Of a DNA stretch of 64,000 nucleotides, positions 35,401-45,620 are shown one piece after another. Both the position numbers and the translations under genes were made by a program. Every line of letters starts with the position of its first letter. Positions within the stretch are counted from its first letter, which is position 1. The DNA is from Callorhinus ursinus (lineage: Eukaryota > Chordata > Mammalia > Carnivora > Otariidae): assembly GCF_003265705.1 (NCBI RefSeq), contig NW_020312904.1, forward strand, positions 3,405,847 through 3,469,846, given 5' to 3'. The notes under the pieces are model-generated. The model was not told where the DNA came from and did no database searches. It saw only the letters and a program-made list of their open reading frames with translations.

Positions 35401-37056
35401 GAGCTGACCACAAGGAGCGGCTGCTGCATGTCCCTGGCTGCTCCCCACGGGGCTGTGAGCTCCCACTGCAGGGGCTGGGCACAGTGGAGGTGCCGGGAGG
35501 AAAGGCTGGACTCAGGACGTCCGCTTTGACACAGACCAGTGCGGTCAGAGGTGGCGCCCGAGCTGCGGACATGCTCGGGAGGGGGCTGTGCGTTCAGAGC
35601 CCCCAGGAGCCGGACGGAGCAGCAGGGGTCCAGGTGAGAGCATGTGCAGGCGTGAGCACGGGGCTGTGCACAGGAGGCCACGTGTCTGGAGAAAGGGGTT
35701 AGGACCCGCACGAAGCTCCGAGGGCAGAGGGAGTAGGGGTGCAGAGAGGGCAGGGACAGAAATGACGGTCAGGGGACGCAAGTGGCCAGACTCCGCCACT
35801 GACTGACCATGGGTGAGGAGGGGGGGTCAGTGCCCAAGTTTGCCACCCACCCGGCTGCCGGAGGACAATGGGAGAAGGGATGATGGGGCACTCCACCGGG
35901 ACGGCCTCTTCTCTGCCTCCAGTCGCAAACTCCTACACAGCCATCAAGACCCAGCTCGGATGGCCACTGGTGTTGGAGGACTTCTGCTCTGGGCTCCCAC
36001 CGTCCCCGACCCAGGGTGTAGCAGAAGCTCCTCGGAGCAGGCAGGCCGCAGACGGGTGTCGAGCTGGAGAACCCCAGCAGGAGGCTGGGGCCAAGACGGT
36101 ATAGCTTGGGGACAGTCAAGGTGGGAGGGCCCAGGGCACCAGGAGGAAGGTCCTGCCAGGGTCTCAGGCTGCTGCACACATGACCGAGCAGTGCCCGTCT
36201 TAGCCGGCTTCTCTGGGGCCCCTGGCTTGGTCAGGAGCTGCCTCTGGTCCCTGATCCCAGATCACTGTCTGAGGCCCGTCCACGTTTTGTCCGTTGTCGG
36301 GCTGGCGCACTGGAGGATTGTGCTGATGTCCACTTCGGCGTACCCTGTGCTGTCGGCAGGAGCCAGCCGGGAGCTGCCTCTCCCGGGGGGGCCGTGGGCA
36401 GACTCGGGGGGCTGGCGCCAGCTGGGGAAGGTGGTCTCTCCTCGGGTCTGCGCCAGGCACCACGGCACAAGGGCAGGGCGTGGACTCAGCCAGGCCAGCG
36501 CCTGCCTCCCTGAGGGGAGCGCTCAGTGCTCCGCCGCGTCCCTATGCGGCGGCCGTCGACGTGAGGCTCGAGAGGCCTCTGGGAGCAATGGGAGCGAACT
36601 CTTAGGAAGGCAGCTGGCCCGTGGATGGCCACCAGAAATGAGGGCTACCCCACAAACCGTCCTGAGGGGGCACAGGAGATGGGAACCTCCGGGCTCAGAC
36701 TGAGCACCCGGTGCTGAGGTGGCTGTGGAGGCCCCGGCCTGGGCCTGGAGCTGCTGACTGGGGGCCACGCCACCTGCAAGGAGTTCTATGGGGGGTGTCT
36801 CCACAGGATGGGGGCTGAGTGACACGTCTGGGGCCTGGGGTCCAGGGCTGCACCCACGGGAAGGGCCCATGGGCCTCTATGCCTGGGCAAGTGTGGTGAC
36901 CCCCAGAGCCCGGACATGGCTCCCCAGCCGTGCCCCACACCCCGCCACGGCAGATGCGCCCCAACACCACCGCCCATATGCGCACACCCTCCGTCACCTA
37001 GTCCCGGGGCTTTTGGAATGAACAAGGCAGGACTCCAGATACACGTCAGAACAGCT

Positions 37057-37062
37057 TTTATT
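37057..37062 (-). terminator. MIRLET7BHG: Polyadenylation signal of let-7 host transcript
   Basis: TTTATT on the plus strand gives AATAAA on the minus strand, about 120 nt downstream of let-7b. It is followed 13-30 nt later by the GU-rich GTGTATCTGG (37044-37035), the expected arrangement of signal and downstream element. The human host gene ends at a similar distance (about 160 nt) past let-7b, from memory. Confidence 0.75.
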
Positions 37063-37180
37063 GAAGTCGAGGTGTGCGTGCCGCAGCCTCCCACCGCTCC
37101 GGCCCGTGGCTCAGGGCCCCCGGAGTCGCCTGCTGGGCGTGGGGGCGGGCCCTCCCGTGGGGATGTGTCGCTGGGCTCCT

Positions 37181-37264
37181 CAGGGAAGGCAGTAGGTTGT
37201 ATAGTTATCTTCCGAGGGGGCAACATCACTGCCCTGAAACCACACAACCTACTACCTCACCCCG
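37181..37264 (-). ncRNA. MIRLET7B: let-7b microRNA precursor
   Basis: The minus strand carries the complete mature let-7b-5p at 37259-37238: the let-7 seed GAGGTAG, then TAGGTTGTGTGGTT, where the GTGTG distinguishes 7b from 7a and 7c. The star strand let-7b-3p, CTATACAACCTACTGCC and following bases, is intact at 37204-37183. The loop reads CAGGGCAGTGATGTTGCCCC and then CTCGGAAGAT, with the GGAAG sequence near the 3' side that resembles the LIN28 zinc-knuckle target. The loop has five C where I remember four in human, a one-base difference outside the stem. The product loads into Argonaute and represses targets such as RAS, HMGA2 and LIN28. It lies 942 nt downstream of let-7a-3, against about 937 in human. 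Confidence 0.98.
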
Positions 37265-37299
37265 CCGGTGCCCGGGGGTGCGGGAGGGTCCGCTGTCCC

Positions 37300-37394
37300 G
37301 CCACTGCCCCACGCCCAGGCCCGGCCCCTGCCCGGAGGTCGGGGGCCACCAGAGCCGAGCTGGAAGGCCGGGCAGGCGCGGGGCAGGAGGGACA
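37300..37394 (-). ncRNA. mir-4763-like hairpin
   Basis: The hairpin sits about 36-40 nt upstream of let-7b, where human mir-4763 lies. The minus strand starts with TCCCTCCTGCCCCGCGCCTG, which matches the human precursor's 5' part (TCCCTCCTGCCCTGCGCCTG, from memory). The 3' arm GGGCAGGGGCCGGGCCTGGG resembles miR-4763-3p (GGCAGGGGCTGGTGCTGGGC). A strong stem forms: 37385-37375 pairs with 37315-37305 over 11 bp (one G-U), then after a small internal loop GCCCGGCC pairs with GGCCGGGC over 8 bp. The upper loop is large and poorly paired, so Drosha/Dicer processing is uncertain. The orthologous sequence is secure; that it makes a microRNA is not. Confidence 0.6.
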
Positions 37395-37889
37395 ATGCAG
37401 ACAGCACAGACGGTGCAGCCCACCCCGTCCACCTGCACGTCGTGGTGGGGGGGGGGAGTGGAGGGGGCTCGTGGCCCCGAGGGGCCACAGAGTGCTCATA
37501 GAACCCCCTCTCACTTCCCGCCTGGAACGGTGAGCGGCGAGGGATGGGGCAGCCTCTGCCCCCCTCTCCAGTGGAGGGGCCATCACTGACCAGAGGCCTG
37601 ACGCTGAGCTGGGCAGGCCGGTGAGGATGCCGGGGGGGGCATGCTGAGGTTTCCCAGGGGTCTCCCTGGGGGCCTGCCCTGCCGCCCCAGCCTCGTCCTC
37701 TGGGTCCACGGCCGCTCCCGCTGGTGCCCACTGGCGGCCACAGGGATGGAGCTGCGGACACAGTCCAGACGCAGGGGGCGGGAGGGCGGGGAAGGGAGGC
37801 AGGCGGCAGAAACTGCCCCACCGGTCCCCCGGCTCTCCGTGCAGTGTAGGCGGACGGAAGGGTCAACTGTGAGCCGTCCCCTGCTCTGG

Positions 37890-38015
37890 ACGCTTCACAC
37901 AGTATCGTCTTCTATCCTCATTTGTCCCCATTTCACAGATGAGGAAAATGAAGCCCAGAGAGGTCAAAGCACCTGCCCAAGATCACACAGCAAGTGGAAG
38001 GTAGGCCTGCAGACC
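37890..38015 (-). repeat. MIR fragment inside the let-7 cluster
   Basis: CCCATTTCACAGATGAGGAA, then GCCCAGAGAGGTCAAAGCAC and CAAGATCACACAGCAAGTGG. An inverted MIR lying between the let-7a-3 and mir-4763-like hairpins, so it is transcribed in the primary transcript. Confidence 0.85.
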
Positions 38016-38133
38016 TACTGCATGGCAGCCCCCGCCCCACCCCAGCAAGGCTGCTGCCCGTCCCCAGCCTGCCCCTGTCCCCTCCCCAGCCAGGGTCCTG
38101 GACGCTGTCCATCGGCGATATTACAGCCACTTC

Positions 38134-38206
38134 AGGAAAGACAGTAGATTGTATAGTTACCCATAGCAGGGCAGAGCCCCAAACTATACAACCTACTACC
38201 TCACCC
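38134..38206 (-). ncRNA. MIRLET7A3: let-7a-3 microRNA precursor
   Basis: Mature let-7a-5p is complete at 38203-38182 (seed GAGGTAG, then TAGGTTGTATAGTT; the ATAG separates it from let-7c, ATGG). The star strand CTATACAATCTACTGTCTTTC is at 38156-38136, with the ATC that is typical of the a-3 precursor. The loop reads GGGGCTCTGCCCTGCTATGG then GTAAC, one base shorter than the human form as I remember it (GGGATAAC) but like the mouse let-7c-2 loop end at the same locus (GCGGTAAC). The basal stem extends beyond the precursor: GGCCCTTTGGGG on the 5' side against CCTGAAGTGGC on the 3' side. It is first in transcription order, before the mir-4763-like hairpin and let-7b. Confidence 0.98.
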
Positions 38207-38959
38207 CAAAGGGCCGTCAGTCGTGGCGCAGGGACGGACTCCGTGGCTTCCAGAGGCACCTCCTGGAGGCGGGCCGGGGCGCTGCGGGGAATGGGGGCCG
38301 GCGGGGGCGGGGGGGACGGGCCGGCCGGGAGCTAAGGGCTCGGGGATCCCGGCAGACAGGTGGGCAGGGCCCCTGGGAGTACAGACGCCCCAGAGCAGCC
38401 ACGCAGAGGGGGCCACACAGGAGAAAACCACCAACCCGAGGGAAAGAGAGAGGGGAGAGAGACAGAGGGAGGGAGGAGACAGGCATCGCAGTCTGGCTTT
38501 CGGGGTACTGCTCCCGTGACTGGATCACTCCCATCGGGACAGGAGTGGCCATAATGTTCCCAAGGGACATCTGCACTGGTGACACCCGGCGGAAGGCCAT
38601 CATTTGTTGGAACGCGTGTCACATGGGTGCTGTAAGTGACCCCCCCCGGCCACCCACCCTCCCCCTCTCTGCTGCCCCAAGACACCTGCTCCCTCTGCCC
38701 ACTGGACAGGCGGGGACGCCCTCCCCATGGGCTCTGGTCAGTCTGGTCTTGCCGTGCAGGGTGACCTGAGCTGTCCCCACCTCGGGACAGGCCCCAGGAT
38801 GCTGTTCTTCCTTTCAGACAAGGAAGCTGGCTCCCCTGGGGAGGGCAGCTGGGGCAGAGCTGGAGGCCCTGGAGGGCTCTGTGCTCCGTGCCCGAGGGCA
38901 CAGTCAGCCTGGATCAGTGTCACCACGGCCACCACCTTCCCGGGGGCCCCTGAGGTGAG

Positions 38960-39075
38960 TGCTACTGTCAATCCGTCTTAGAGGCGAGCACACCGGGGCA
39001 CGGACAGGTAGCATCGCCTTCGCAGGGTCACGCAGCCGACAGGTGGCAGGGCGGAGGTTAGAACATTCTGCTTTC
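38960..39075 (-). repeat. MIR fragment
   Basis: CGCAGGGTCACGCAGCCGAC, then AGGTGGCAGGGCGGAGGTTA matches the inverted MIR pattern 'AGGTCACACAGCTAGTAAGTGGCAGAGCCGGGATTTGAAC'. Confidence 0.65.
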
Positions 39076-39281
39076 CGCCTGGGGAATCAATCGCAGAGCG
39101 CTCTGAGCTCTCCAACCCCCAGGCCGCCTTCTACACAGTCCCCTTCCCCAGGCAGGCTGCCTCCTCTGGGCAGGCCCCAGGCTAGGCTGGGCCGGGCTGT
39201 GCAGTCCTCACATTCCTCGTGAAACTGGGCACACTGACCCGGCTCCACAGTGAGGAAACAGGCTGAGATTAGTGGGCTGGC

Positions 39282-39326
39282 GGGGGGGGGGGGGGGCCCG
39301 GGCCCCCCGCCGGGTTGGGGGGGGGG
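39282..39326. repeat. G15/C/G10 tract
   Basis: G15 at 39282-39296, then CCCGGGCCCCCCGCCGGGTT and G10 at 39317-39326. A low-complexity tract able to form quadruplex or hairpin; sequence accuracy may be poor. Confidence 0.85.
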
Positions 39327-41636
39327 TTTGCTCTTGCGCTCTGCTGGGCTTGGCCTTGCCCTGGCCTGCCGAAGGAGGTCTCACGCGCAACCCCATACGC
39401 AGGGGCAGCTACCACTCCCCGGATGGGGCCTGGGCGTCCTGGAGGCCACCCGACCCTGTGGGGTGACTGGCTGCCGTGGGCCTCATGTTGCTGGGGAGAA
39501 AAGAGCTAAGGACCTGGCTCCCGGGCCAGGGCCCCCCTTGAATGTCTCAGAGGACTCTTGGGGAGGGGCCCTAAGCACGGCCCCTGGGCTTTAGACTTAG
39601 CCGCTGAGACCCCAATGCCCTCAGGCTGTAGGGACCCCCTGACAGTGACTGCTGGCCCTCTACAGGCCGAGGGCGACACGAGGCAGGGGAGCCCAGCAGG
39701 CGGAGCTGGCTGCAAAACCAGGCTGGTCTCCTTGCTTGCGTCCCTGGGCACATCTTACGCCCTTGGGGGCCTGGACGTCCTCACGGAGACGTGCGGTCAG
39801 TGCTGGAGCTGCCCCTCGGGGCGTCTGGGTAGCACCAGGCCTCCCTTAGCCGGAGTTGGAATCCACGTGTGCGGGGCTACGCAGACTCCGACAGCCCCTG
39901 CCGTCCCCTAGGCCTGGGCTTTAGCTCCTGCGCTTGCAGGGCCAACCCCGGGAGGGCCCCAGCCCCAGCTGGGAGGCAGAGACCGCACACCAGGCCAGCC
40001 CATGCGCTGGGACCCCCGAGGCAGGGCGACAAAGGGAGACACACACCCTGGTCCACCCTAGCTGTCCCCACAAGCACCCCCTCCCGCGGCCTCCAGCCTG
40101 GCCTGGGAGAAGCCCAGTGACTTGGCTTCCGTCCTTTGGCCTTTGTTCCTGCTCAGGCTGGACCCACCTTGTGGCATCTCGGGGTGATGACAGGTGGCCT
40201 GGGTGCGTTAGGGCTGAGCTTGAGGGCTGGTTCCCGGCTGGGCAGAGAGAAGGGGCTAGCTCCAGGATTGCTGGCCCCAAAGGGCCCTCGAGGCAATAAG
40301 GCGAGCCCAAGGGCAGCAGGTGCACCAGGCGAAGAGCCCCAGGGACAGGCGAGTCCTCGAGGTGCCGAGCGGGGCTGGGCTGAGCACTCCTCTTCCATCC
40401 AGACTCCCTGCAACAGACCACGGCTCCTTCAGGCCACGTCCGGTCGCGGGGGGTGGCCAGAGAGAACTGTGAAAGGTGACGGGGTCACAAGCGCAGCCAG
40501 GGCGCCGTGGGCCTCAGCTGAGGGAGCGTGCTGCGGAGCCGCAGGAAGCGGAGAGGTGTGGCTGCGGGTGGAGGGTACTCCTTGGGCAAAGGTTTGGCAG
40601 CGGGACCACTAGATCCCCGTCTAAGGGCCCCCACGCCTGACGGCAGGACCTGGAGGTGCACGGGAGGGACACAGCTCTGACCACGTCCCTCCTCGAGCGA
40701 GGACAGCAGGGGAGGGGAGCAGGGGAGCCAGAGGCTATCCTGCGAGGCACCCGGGGGCGTGCACCCACATGGAGGCTGGGGCGGCAGGCCTGTGTCCTAC
40801 AGGATGACAGAGCGAGACCTCACGTGGGCTCAGGCTGGGCTGGCCAGCGCGGGGCGGGCGAAGGGGGGCCCTGCAGGGGGCAGCCCGCTTGGACCCAGAG
40901 TCCTGCCCTAACATGCACATGCTGTGAGGAAGGCCCACCACGGACAGAAGCTTCTTGACCTGTTCGGGATTTAGGAAAAGAGTAACAGGCGTCAGGTTTG
41001 GGAGAGAGGCAGCCACGCCAGAGCTCGGACCACTGCTCCGGGCCTCCTCCCCGGACGCCCCCTGCCAACCCGCACATCCGCATCCCTGAGCACCTCTCGC
41101 CAGGGACGCACTCCCTGCAAGGGCCCGGAGAGGGGCCTCTGTGGCCACCCTGAGCTGGACAACTCTGGCTCAAAGACCACTAAGACCCAGGCTTTATCTC
41201 TGAATGGTCAGGGCTACTGACATTCCCGGGCTGGGCGGCGAGCACCATGCCAGGCTCGCACAGACGCCCTGGGGCCTGGAGTCGGTGGGACCCAAGAGGG
41301 AGGAGCTGAGGTCCCCACTTTACAGAGGAGGCTCTGGCCAGGCTGAGGCTCCTGCCCCATGGCAGGCGAGGCCTGGGATCTTCCCGAGAGCAGAAACCCT
41401 GAGGAAGGGGCTCCCGAGACCCGCCCTGAGGCCTCAGCCACGGCTAGCTTGATGGCTCACCATCCCACCTGGCTCTGGCCCATTCCAGCCGGATGACCGG
41501 CCAGGACTGGCATGAGGGAGGGGATCCAGCCACACACGTCCTCCAAGGAAAGGACACAGATATGAAACAAGCACATGGCCGGACCGCCGACCACCTGGAG
41601 GGCACGGAAGCGGAGCCCGAGAGGCTGCCCTTGGCG

Positions 41637-41653
41637 CCCCCCCCCCCCCCCCC
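41637..41653. repeat. C17 homopolymer
   Basis: Uninterrupted run of 17 C in GC-rich DNA of the host-gene body. Confidence 0.9.
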
Positions 41654-42764
41654 GCCAGGCCCGCACCTCTGCTTCTTCCCACCCAGGCCCTGCCCAGCCC
41701 CGGCTCCCCTACGCCAGACTCCCGGAGCAGAAAAATGCCCAGCGCAGGCTGCCTCTGACCCTCCCCGGCCCATCTGTCTTTGTCCTCTGCCGGGGCGCCC
41801 GCCCCCAGCTGTTCTAGCTGCATGCCCACGAGGGCCCTGTCTCCTGTCTGTGTGGGCCTCTCCGGAAGCTGAGAGAGGCCCCCCCCAGGGGAATCCCAGC
41901 TCTGTCCCAGCTCTGGGGCCAGCTGTCCTCTCGGGGGCCCCAGGCCTCCTGTCTGGAAGAGCCAGCCCTGTGGCAGGTGGCGGGGCAGAGGGGAGAGGTG
42001 CCCGGCGGCCGTGATGGCATTCTTCTCTCCCGAGATCTGCTGGGCCTCCCTGCCCCACAATCCCAGGGGTCACCACGGGCCTCGGCCTGGGGGGAAGGCA
42101 GGCCTCCTGAGACAGACCAGAGGGACCCTTCCCAGTCGGCCCGGATGAGGCCTGGCAGCAGGGGGCTGGCAACGCACCATCAAAGGGACTCCCCGAGCAG
42201 GGCTGCCGGGCAGTGAGCAATCGGCGGTCACCCCACCAGCCGCCGGCTGCCAGCACCAGCCCGCCCGGTCCCGCGGCGTCTGCCTGTGGGCAGGGTGCTG
42301 GGCAGGGCCGGGTGGGAGGAGCCAGGCCAGCCAGGGACAGGTGTGTGGGAGGCTTTCGTGGGCAGGTGGCCCTTTCAGGGCTGGGCGGATGTCTGGAGCG
42401 AGTGAGGCAGACAGACAGTGTCACCCCGCAGTCACCTCGGGCTTGGCTCGGGGCCACCGAGAGCCGGGAACCCCCCCCATGGCCACCCGCCCCCCCCCGC
42501 CGCCCCGATTAGGTTTCTCCCCATAAAGCGGCCAGTGTTTCTGCTCGGCAAGCCGTGCCAACAATGGAGTCTGGGAAAAAGACGCGGGGGTGGCATCCGG
42601 GGGCCTGGGCGGGGGGGGGGGTCTCCCTGCAAACATGGCCCATCAAGTTAAGGAGATGGCAGTCTGATCGACCTGGGCCGGGGCAGGGCGCCGTGTGCCC
42701 ACCATGGCCGGGAATTAGGGAGGCCGGCCAGACCCGCACCTCGGGCACACCAGTTCTGGGGCAC

Positions 42765-42855
42765 CAAAACTCAGCATTCAAGACAAATATTTTAAAGTAA
42801 AATTCTTAAAAATGAATGCAAAATTGTCCGTGATATAAAAACACCAACCTACAGA
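42765..42855. other. AT-rich unique islet
   Basis: About 90 bases (AAAACTCAGCATTCAAGACA, then AATATTTTAAAGTAAAATTC and AAAATGAATGCAAAATTGTC) of AT-rich unique DNA inside GC-rich sequence, with the octamer-like ATGCAAAAT at 42818-42826. Not a repeat I recognise; a candidate small regulatory element. Confidence 0.3.
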
Positions 42856-43469
42856 CAGAACGGACCCAGCTTACTGACTTCTCCCTTTGCCTCAGGCTCG
42901 GGCAGCCCAGGGAGTACACGGCCCAGGCGCCTCACCGCCCCCAACAGCACACCCTGGAGACGGAGCGGCAAAACCGGATCTGGAATCCAAATTTCCCTGA
43001 TGCTAGGCTCTTTCCACAGCCCTGCGTCCCTCTGGGTGGCACAAGCCACGCAGGTAGGGAAGTGGCACCTCCAGATAGGAGCCGCTGCCCCAGCCCCATG
43101 GGTCTGCACAGACCCCAGCCCTCCTTCTGTCTCCGGGCCCCGAGCGTTCTCTGTTCACACCCTCCCTGTCCGGCTGCCACCCCCCCCTCCCATGACGGAC
43201 ACCTCGGAAGCCTGTGTCCTGCTCCAGCTCCCTGCCTTCCCGTGCCCAGAGACCTGCAGGCGGACACGGTGCAGGCAGCCGGGCACTCAGCGGAGGCTGG
43301 ACTGTCAACGCCACGGATGTGGGAGTTTGGAAGCCCACAGAAGTAACACTTGGCAGCCCTTGGGAAGCCAGGGTGCAGGCGCTGGGCTGGGGAGGCTGGC
43401 CGGCTCTGCAGACACACCTGCATCCACAGGGGCCACCGACATGGGAAGGAGGGGACAGCTGGCTCTGAG

Positions 43470-43580
43470 GTCCACCAGGTCATGGTTCTGAGCCTGCTCT
43501 GGCTCCAGGCAGTGATGAGCCTTGGGCAAGTCAGCACCTCTGGCCTCAGCTGCCCGCTCTGTCTAGTGGGACAAGGATAT
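43470..43580 (+). repeat. MIR fragment
   Basis: TGGTTCTGAGCCTGCTCTGG, then GAGCCTTGGGCAAGTCAGCA and CTCTGGCCTCAGCTGCCCGC. MIR order with the usual 'TTGGGCAAGTCACT' core. Confidence 0.7.
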
Positions 43581-45249
43581 GCCAGGGCCTTCAGGAGGAA
43601 GGCCAAGGGGCCTCTGTGCCCGGAGAGGGTGTCAGCGGGGAGAGTGGGTCTTCACCACTCCAGGCTTTGCTTGGACTCCAAAGGCAAAAGCAAGGACGCG
43701 GAGCCCTCTCTGACCCTGTGGGTGTCTCCATGCGGTGTTAGTCATTAGGCAACGGTGTTAACCTCAAAGGCACGCGTTTGTCTGAAAGGTTCTCCGTTCA
43801 AGCTACGGTCTGGGTCACAAGGCGAGGAGCAAGGGTAAGGGAGAGGACCGGATGCACACCTATCATTAAAAGTGCCCATCACGAAAGCCCACCCCGCGGC
43901 AGCCCCAGCTGGGACAGTCCCCTCCGAGACAGTCATTCTGCTGTGGCGCTCTGTGTTCCCCCAAGAGGTGCTGGGTCTGGCCTGGCACGGGGCCACCATG
44001 CTGTCCCACAGGCTTTCCCCACAGGGAGCCTGGGCGTGAGTAAACCTCACTTCACGGTGACGGAATGTTCTCTCTGGGAACCGCAAGGAAGAGAGCGTCT
44101 GGGAAGGGCCTGGGGCAGTGTCCAGCAACCCTCCCAGCCTGAAGGGCTTGGCTGGGCCACAGGTGTCTGGGAAGGCCTCACGCAGCTCCCGAGACCCTAC
44201 CCTGCCACACATGCGCTGTATCTGGGTGTCTGTCCCTTGACAGTGCGGGACTGACCCTCAGCCATGCAGAGAACACAGGTCGGGCCGGGCCCCCAGGTTG
44301 GCCTGGCATTACTCCACGCTGTCTGAGAAACAGCATCAGCCCCTTTGAAATGCACACACCTCAAATGCCATGCCCTGCTTCTGTACAAGGACATTTTCAT
44401 GAAGTTCCTCTAGGAGGTACGCTGCCCTTTGAGGACCTCATGGCTGGACATTGCGGGCAGGTGCTGATGGCTGGCAGGCTGGCTGCTCCCGTCCACCTGC
44501 CAAGGCAGGTGTGGCACGGTGGCCCACAGCGAACGGCCCGGCGCTGGCTCCAGAGACATTGGCGTCTCCTCCATGTGGCTCCCCAGGCCCCGCGGCCGAG
44601 ACTCCCTGGATGCCGGGCAGCCTGCTTTTGCGCGACCGTGTCCCCCCGTAACATGCTACCCCTGATCCACTGGGCACTGTCGGAGCCGTGGGCTTGTTAA
44701 CGCTGAGCACAGAGCAAGAGGCACAGAAGGAGGCCCCTGACGCCCAGCTGCTCCCAGCTCCGGAAAAATCTCTTCAGGGTAGCCAAGATCTAGGGGATGT
44801 GGGTTCCACAGAAGACAGGACCATGTAGGGCAGTGGGCTGGGCCGGAACGGGCTCAGCCCAGCTTTGTTCGATGAAGAATCTCAGCTGGCTCAGGCGCCA
44901 GGGGAAGCCCAGCTGCAGAGCGGCACCCTAGTCTTTTGGCACGGAGCTCACCTCCTCCAGGAAGCCCCCGTCCCAGCTTCCTGAGGACAGGCAGGACCTG
45001 CGTCCAGACCGGAAACCTGACCGACCACCGGGAGCCGGGGGCCCAGCCCAAGGCCCAGCCAGGGAACCCGGAGGCTCCCCAGGCAGGTGAGGGTGTGGGG
45101 TGGCAAGTGGAGAGCTGAGCGTGCTGCTCCTCTCCCCAGCGTGGCCTAGAAAAGACCCGGCCCTGTCATGGTCTGGGGAGCCCACCCCCACCCACTCGGG
45201 TGAGCGTCATTTCTAGAACCGTCCATGCCGGCCCTGTGGCTGCCAAGGA

Positions 45250-45620
45250 CTCCCTCCAGAAGCATGGCTTTAATTATAGCTCTTCTGGGCTCTGCTTCGC
45301 AGCATCTCCGTCTGCTCGTCAGGGAAGTCTGGGGGGCGGCGAGGGGGCTGGCCAGGCTGGGTGAAGGGCCGGGGTTCCCGGACGGCCTTGCCAAGACGTG
45401 CGCTGGTGCCAAGCCCAGGGCAGCCGCGGCCAAGGCCGGGCTGGGGCGGGGGCTGGTGCTGGGCTCTGTCCAGGCCACTCGGGGCAGGCGGGCGGGCAGT
45501 GGTCTCCCTCCCTCCTCCCCTGCCGGGCCACCCGCTCGCCTGCCTGCCTCACACACAAAATGGCGGAGGGCTGCAGCGGCCATTTTGTGCAGCCCCAGAA
45601 AGACAAAGGCAGCCGGCCGC
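45250..45620. promoter_or_regulatory. CpG-dense patch with paired YY1-type motifs
   Basis: A GC-rich, CpG-dense stretch 7-8 kb upstream of let-7a-3 on the minus strand. It ends in an inverted pair of AAAATGGC motifs (45554-45589) and has a homeodomain-type TTTAATTATA near 45261. It could be an internal promoter or enhancer of the let-7 host gene; no exon is identified. Confidence 0.4.
45554..45589. promoter_or_regulatory. Inverted YY1-type pair
   Basis: CACAAAATGGC (45554-45564) and GCCATTTTGTG (45579-45589) are perfect 11-base inverted repeats separated by 14 bases. The left copy continues as AAAATGGCGG, the exact YY1/REX1 consensus; the right one reads AAAATGGCCG, one base off. Confidence 0.6.

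Larger units (their letters stand above)
12361..37034. other. Intergenic region between PPARA and let-7 host gene
   Basis: About 25 kb with no coding exon I can support. It holds five Can-SINEs (one nested in another), MIR and L2 relics, two MaLR/L1-type blocks, microsatellites, an 85-bp duplicated segment, a CTCF-type motif and an AT-rich island. Unlisted stretches (for example 12.8-14.4, 24.4-25.1, 25.6-27.3, 27.5-29.0, 31.5-33.9 and 35.4-37.0 kb) are GC-rich unique DNA in which I see only shadow frames. Confidence 0.7.

Noticed and set aside
37961..37973. DR1-like PPAR/HNF4 site AGGTCAAAGCACC between the let-7 hairpins
   Set aside because: The second half-site is poor (three of six bases) and the sequence is part of an ordinary MIR repeat, where AGGTCA-like words are common.
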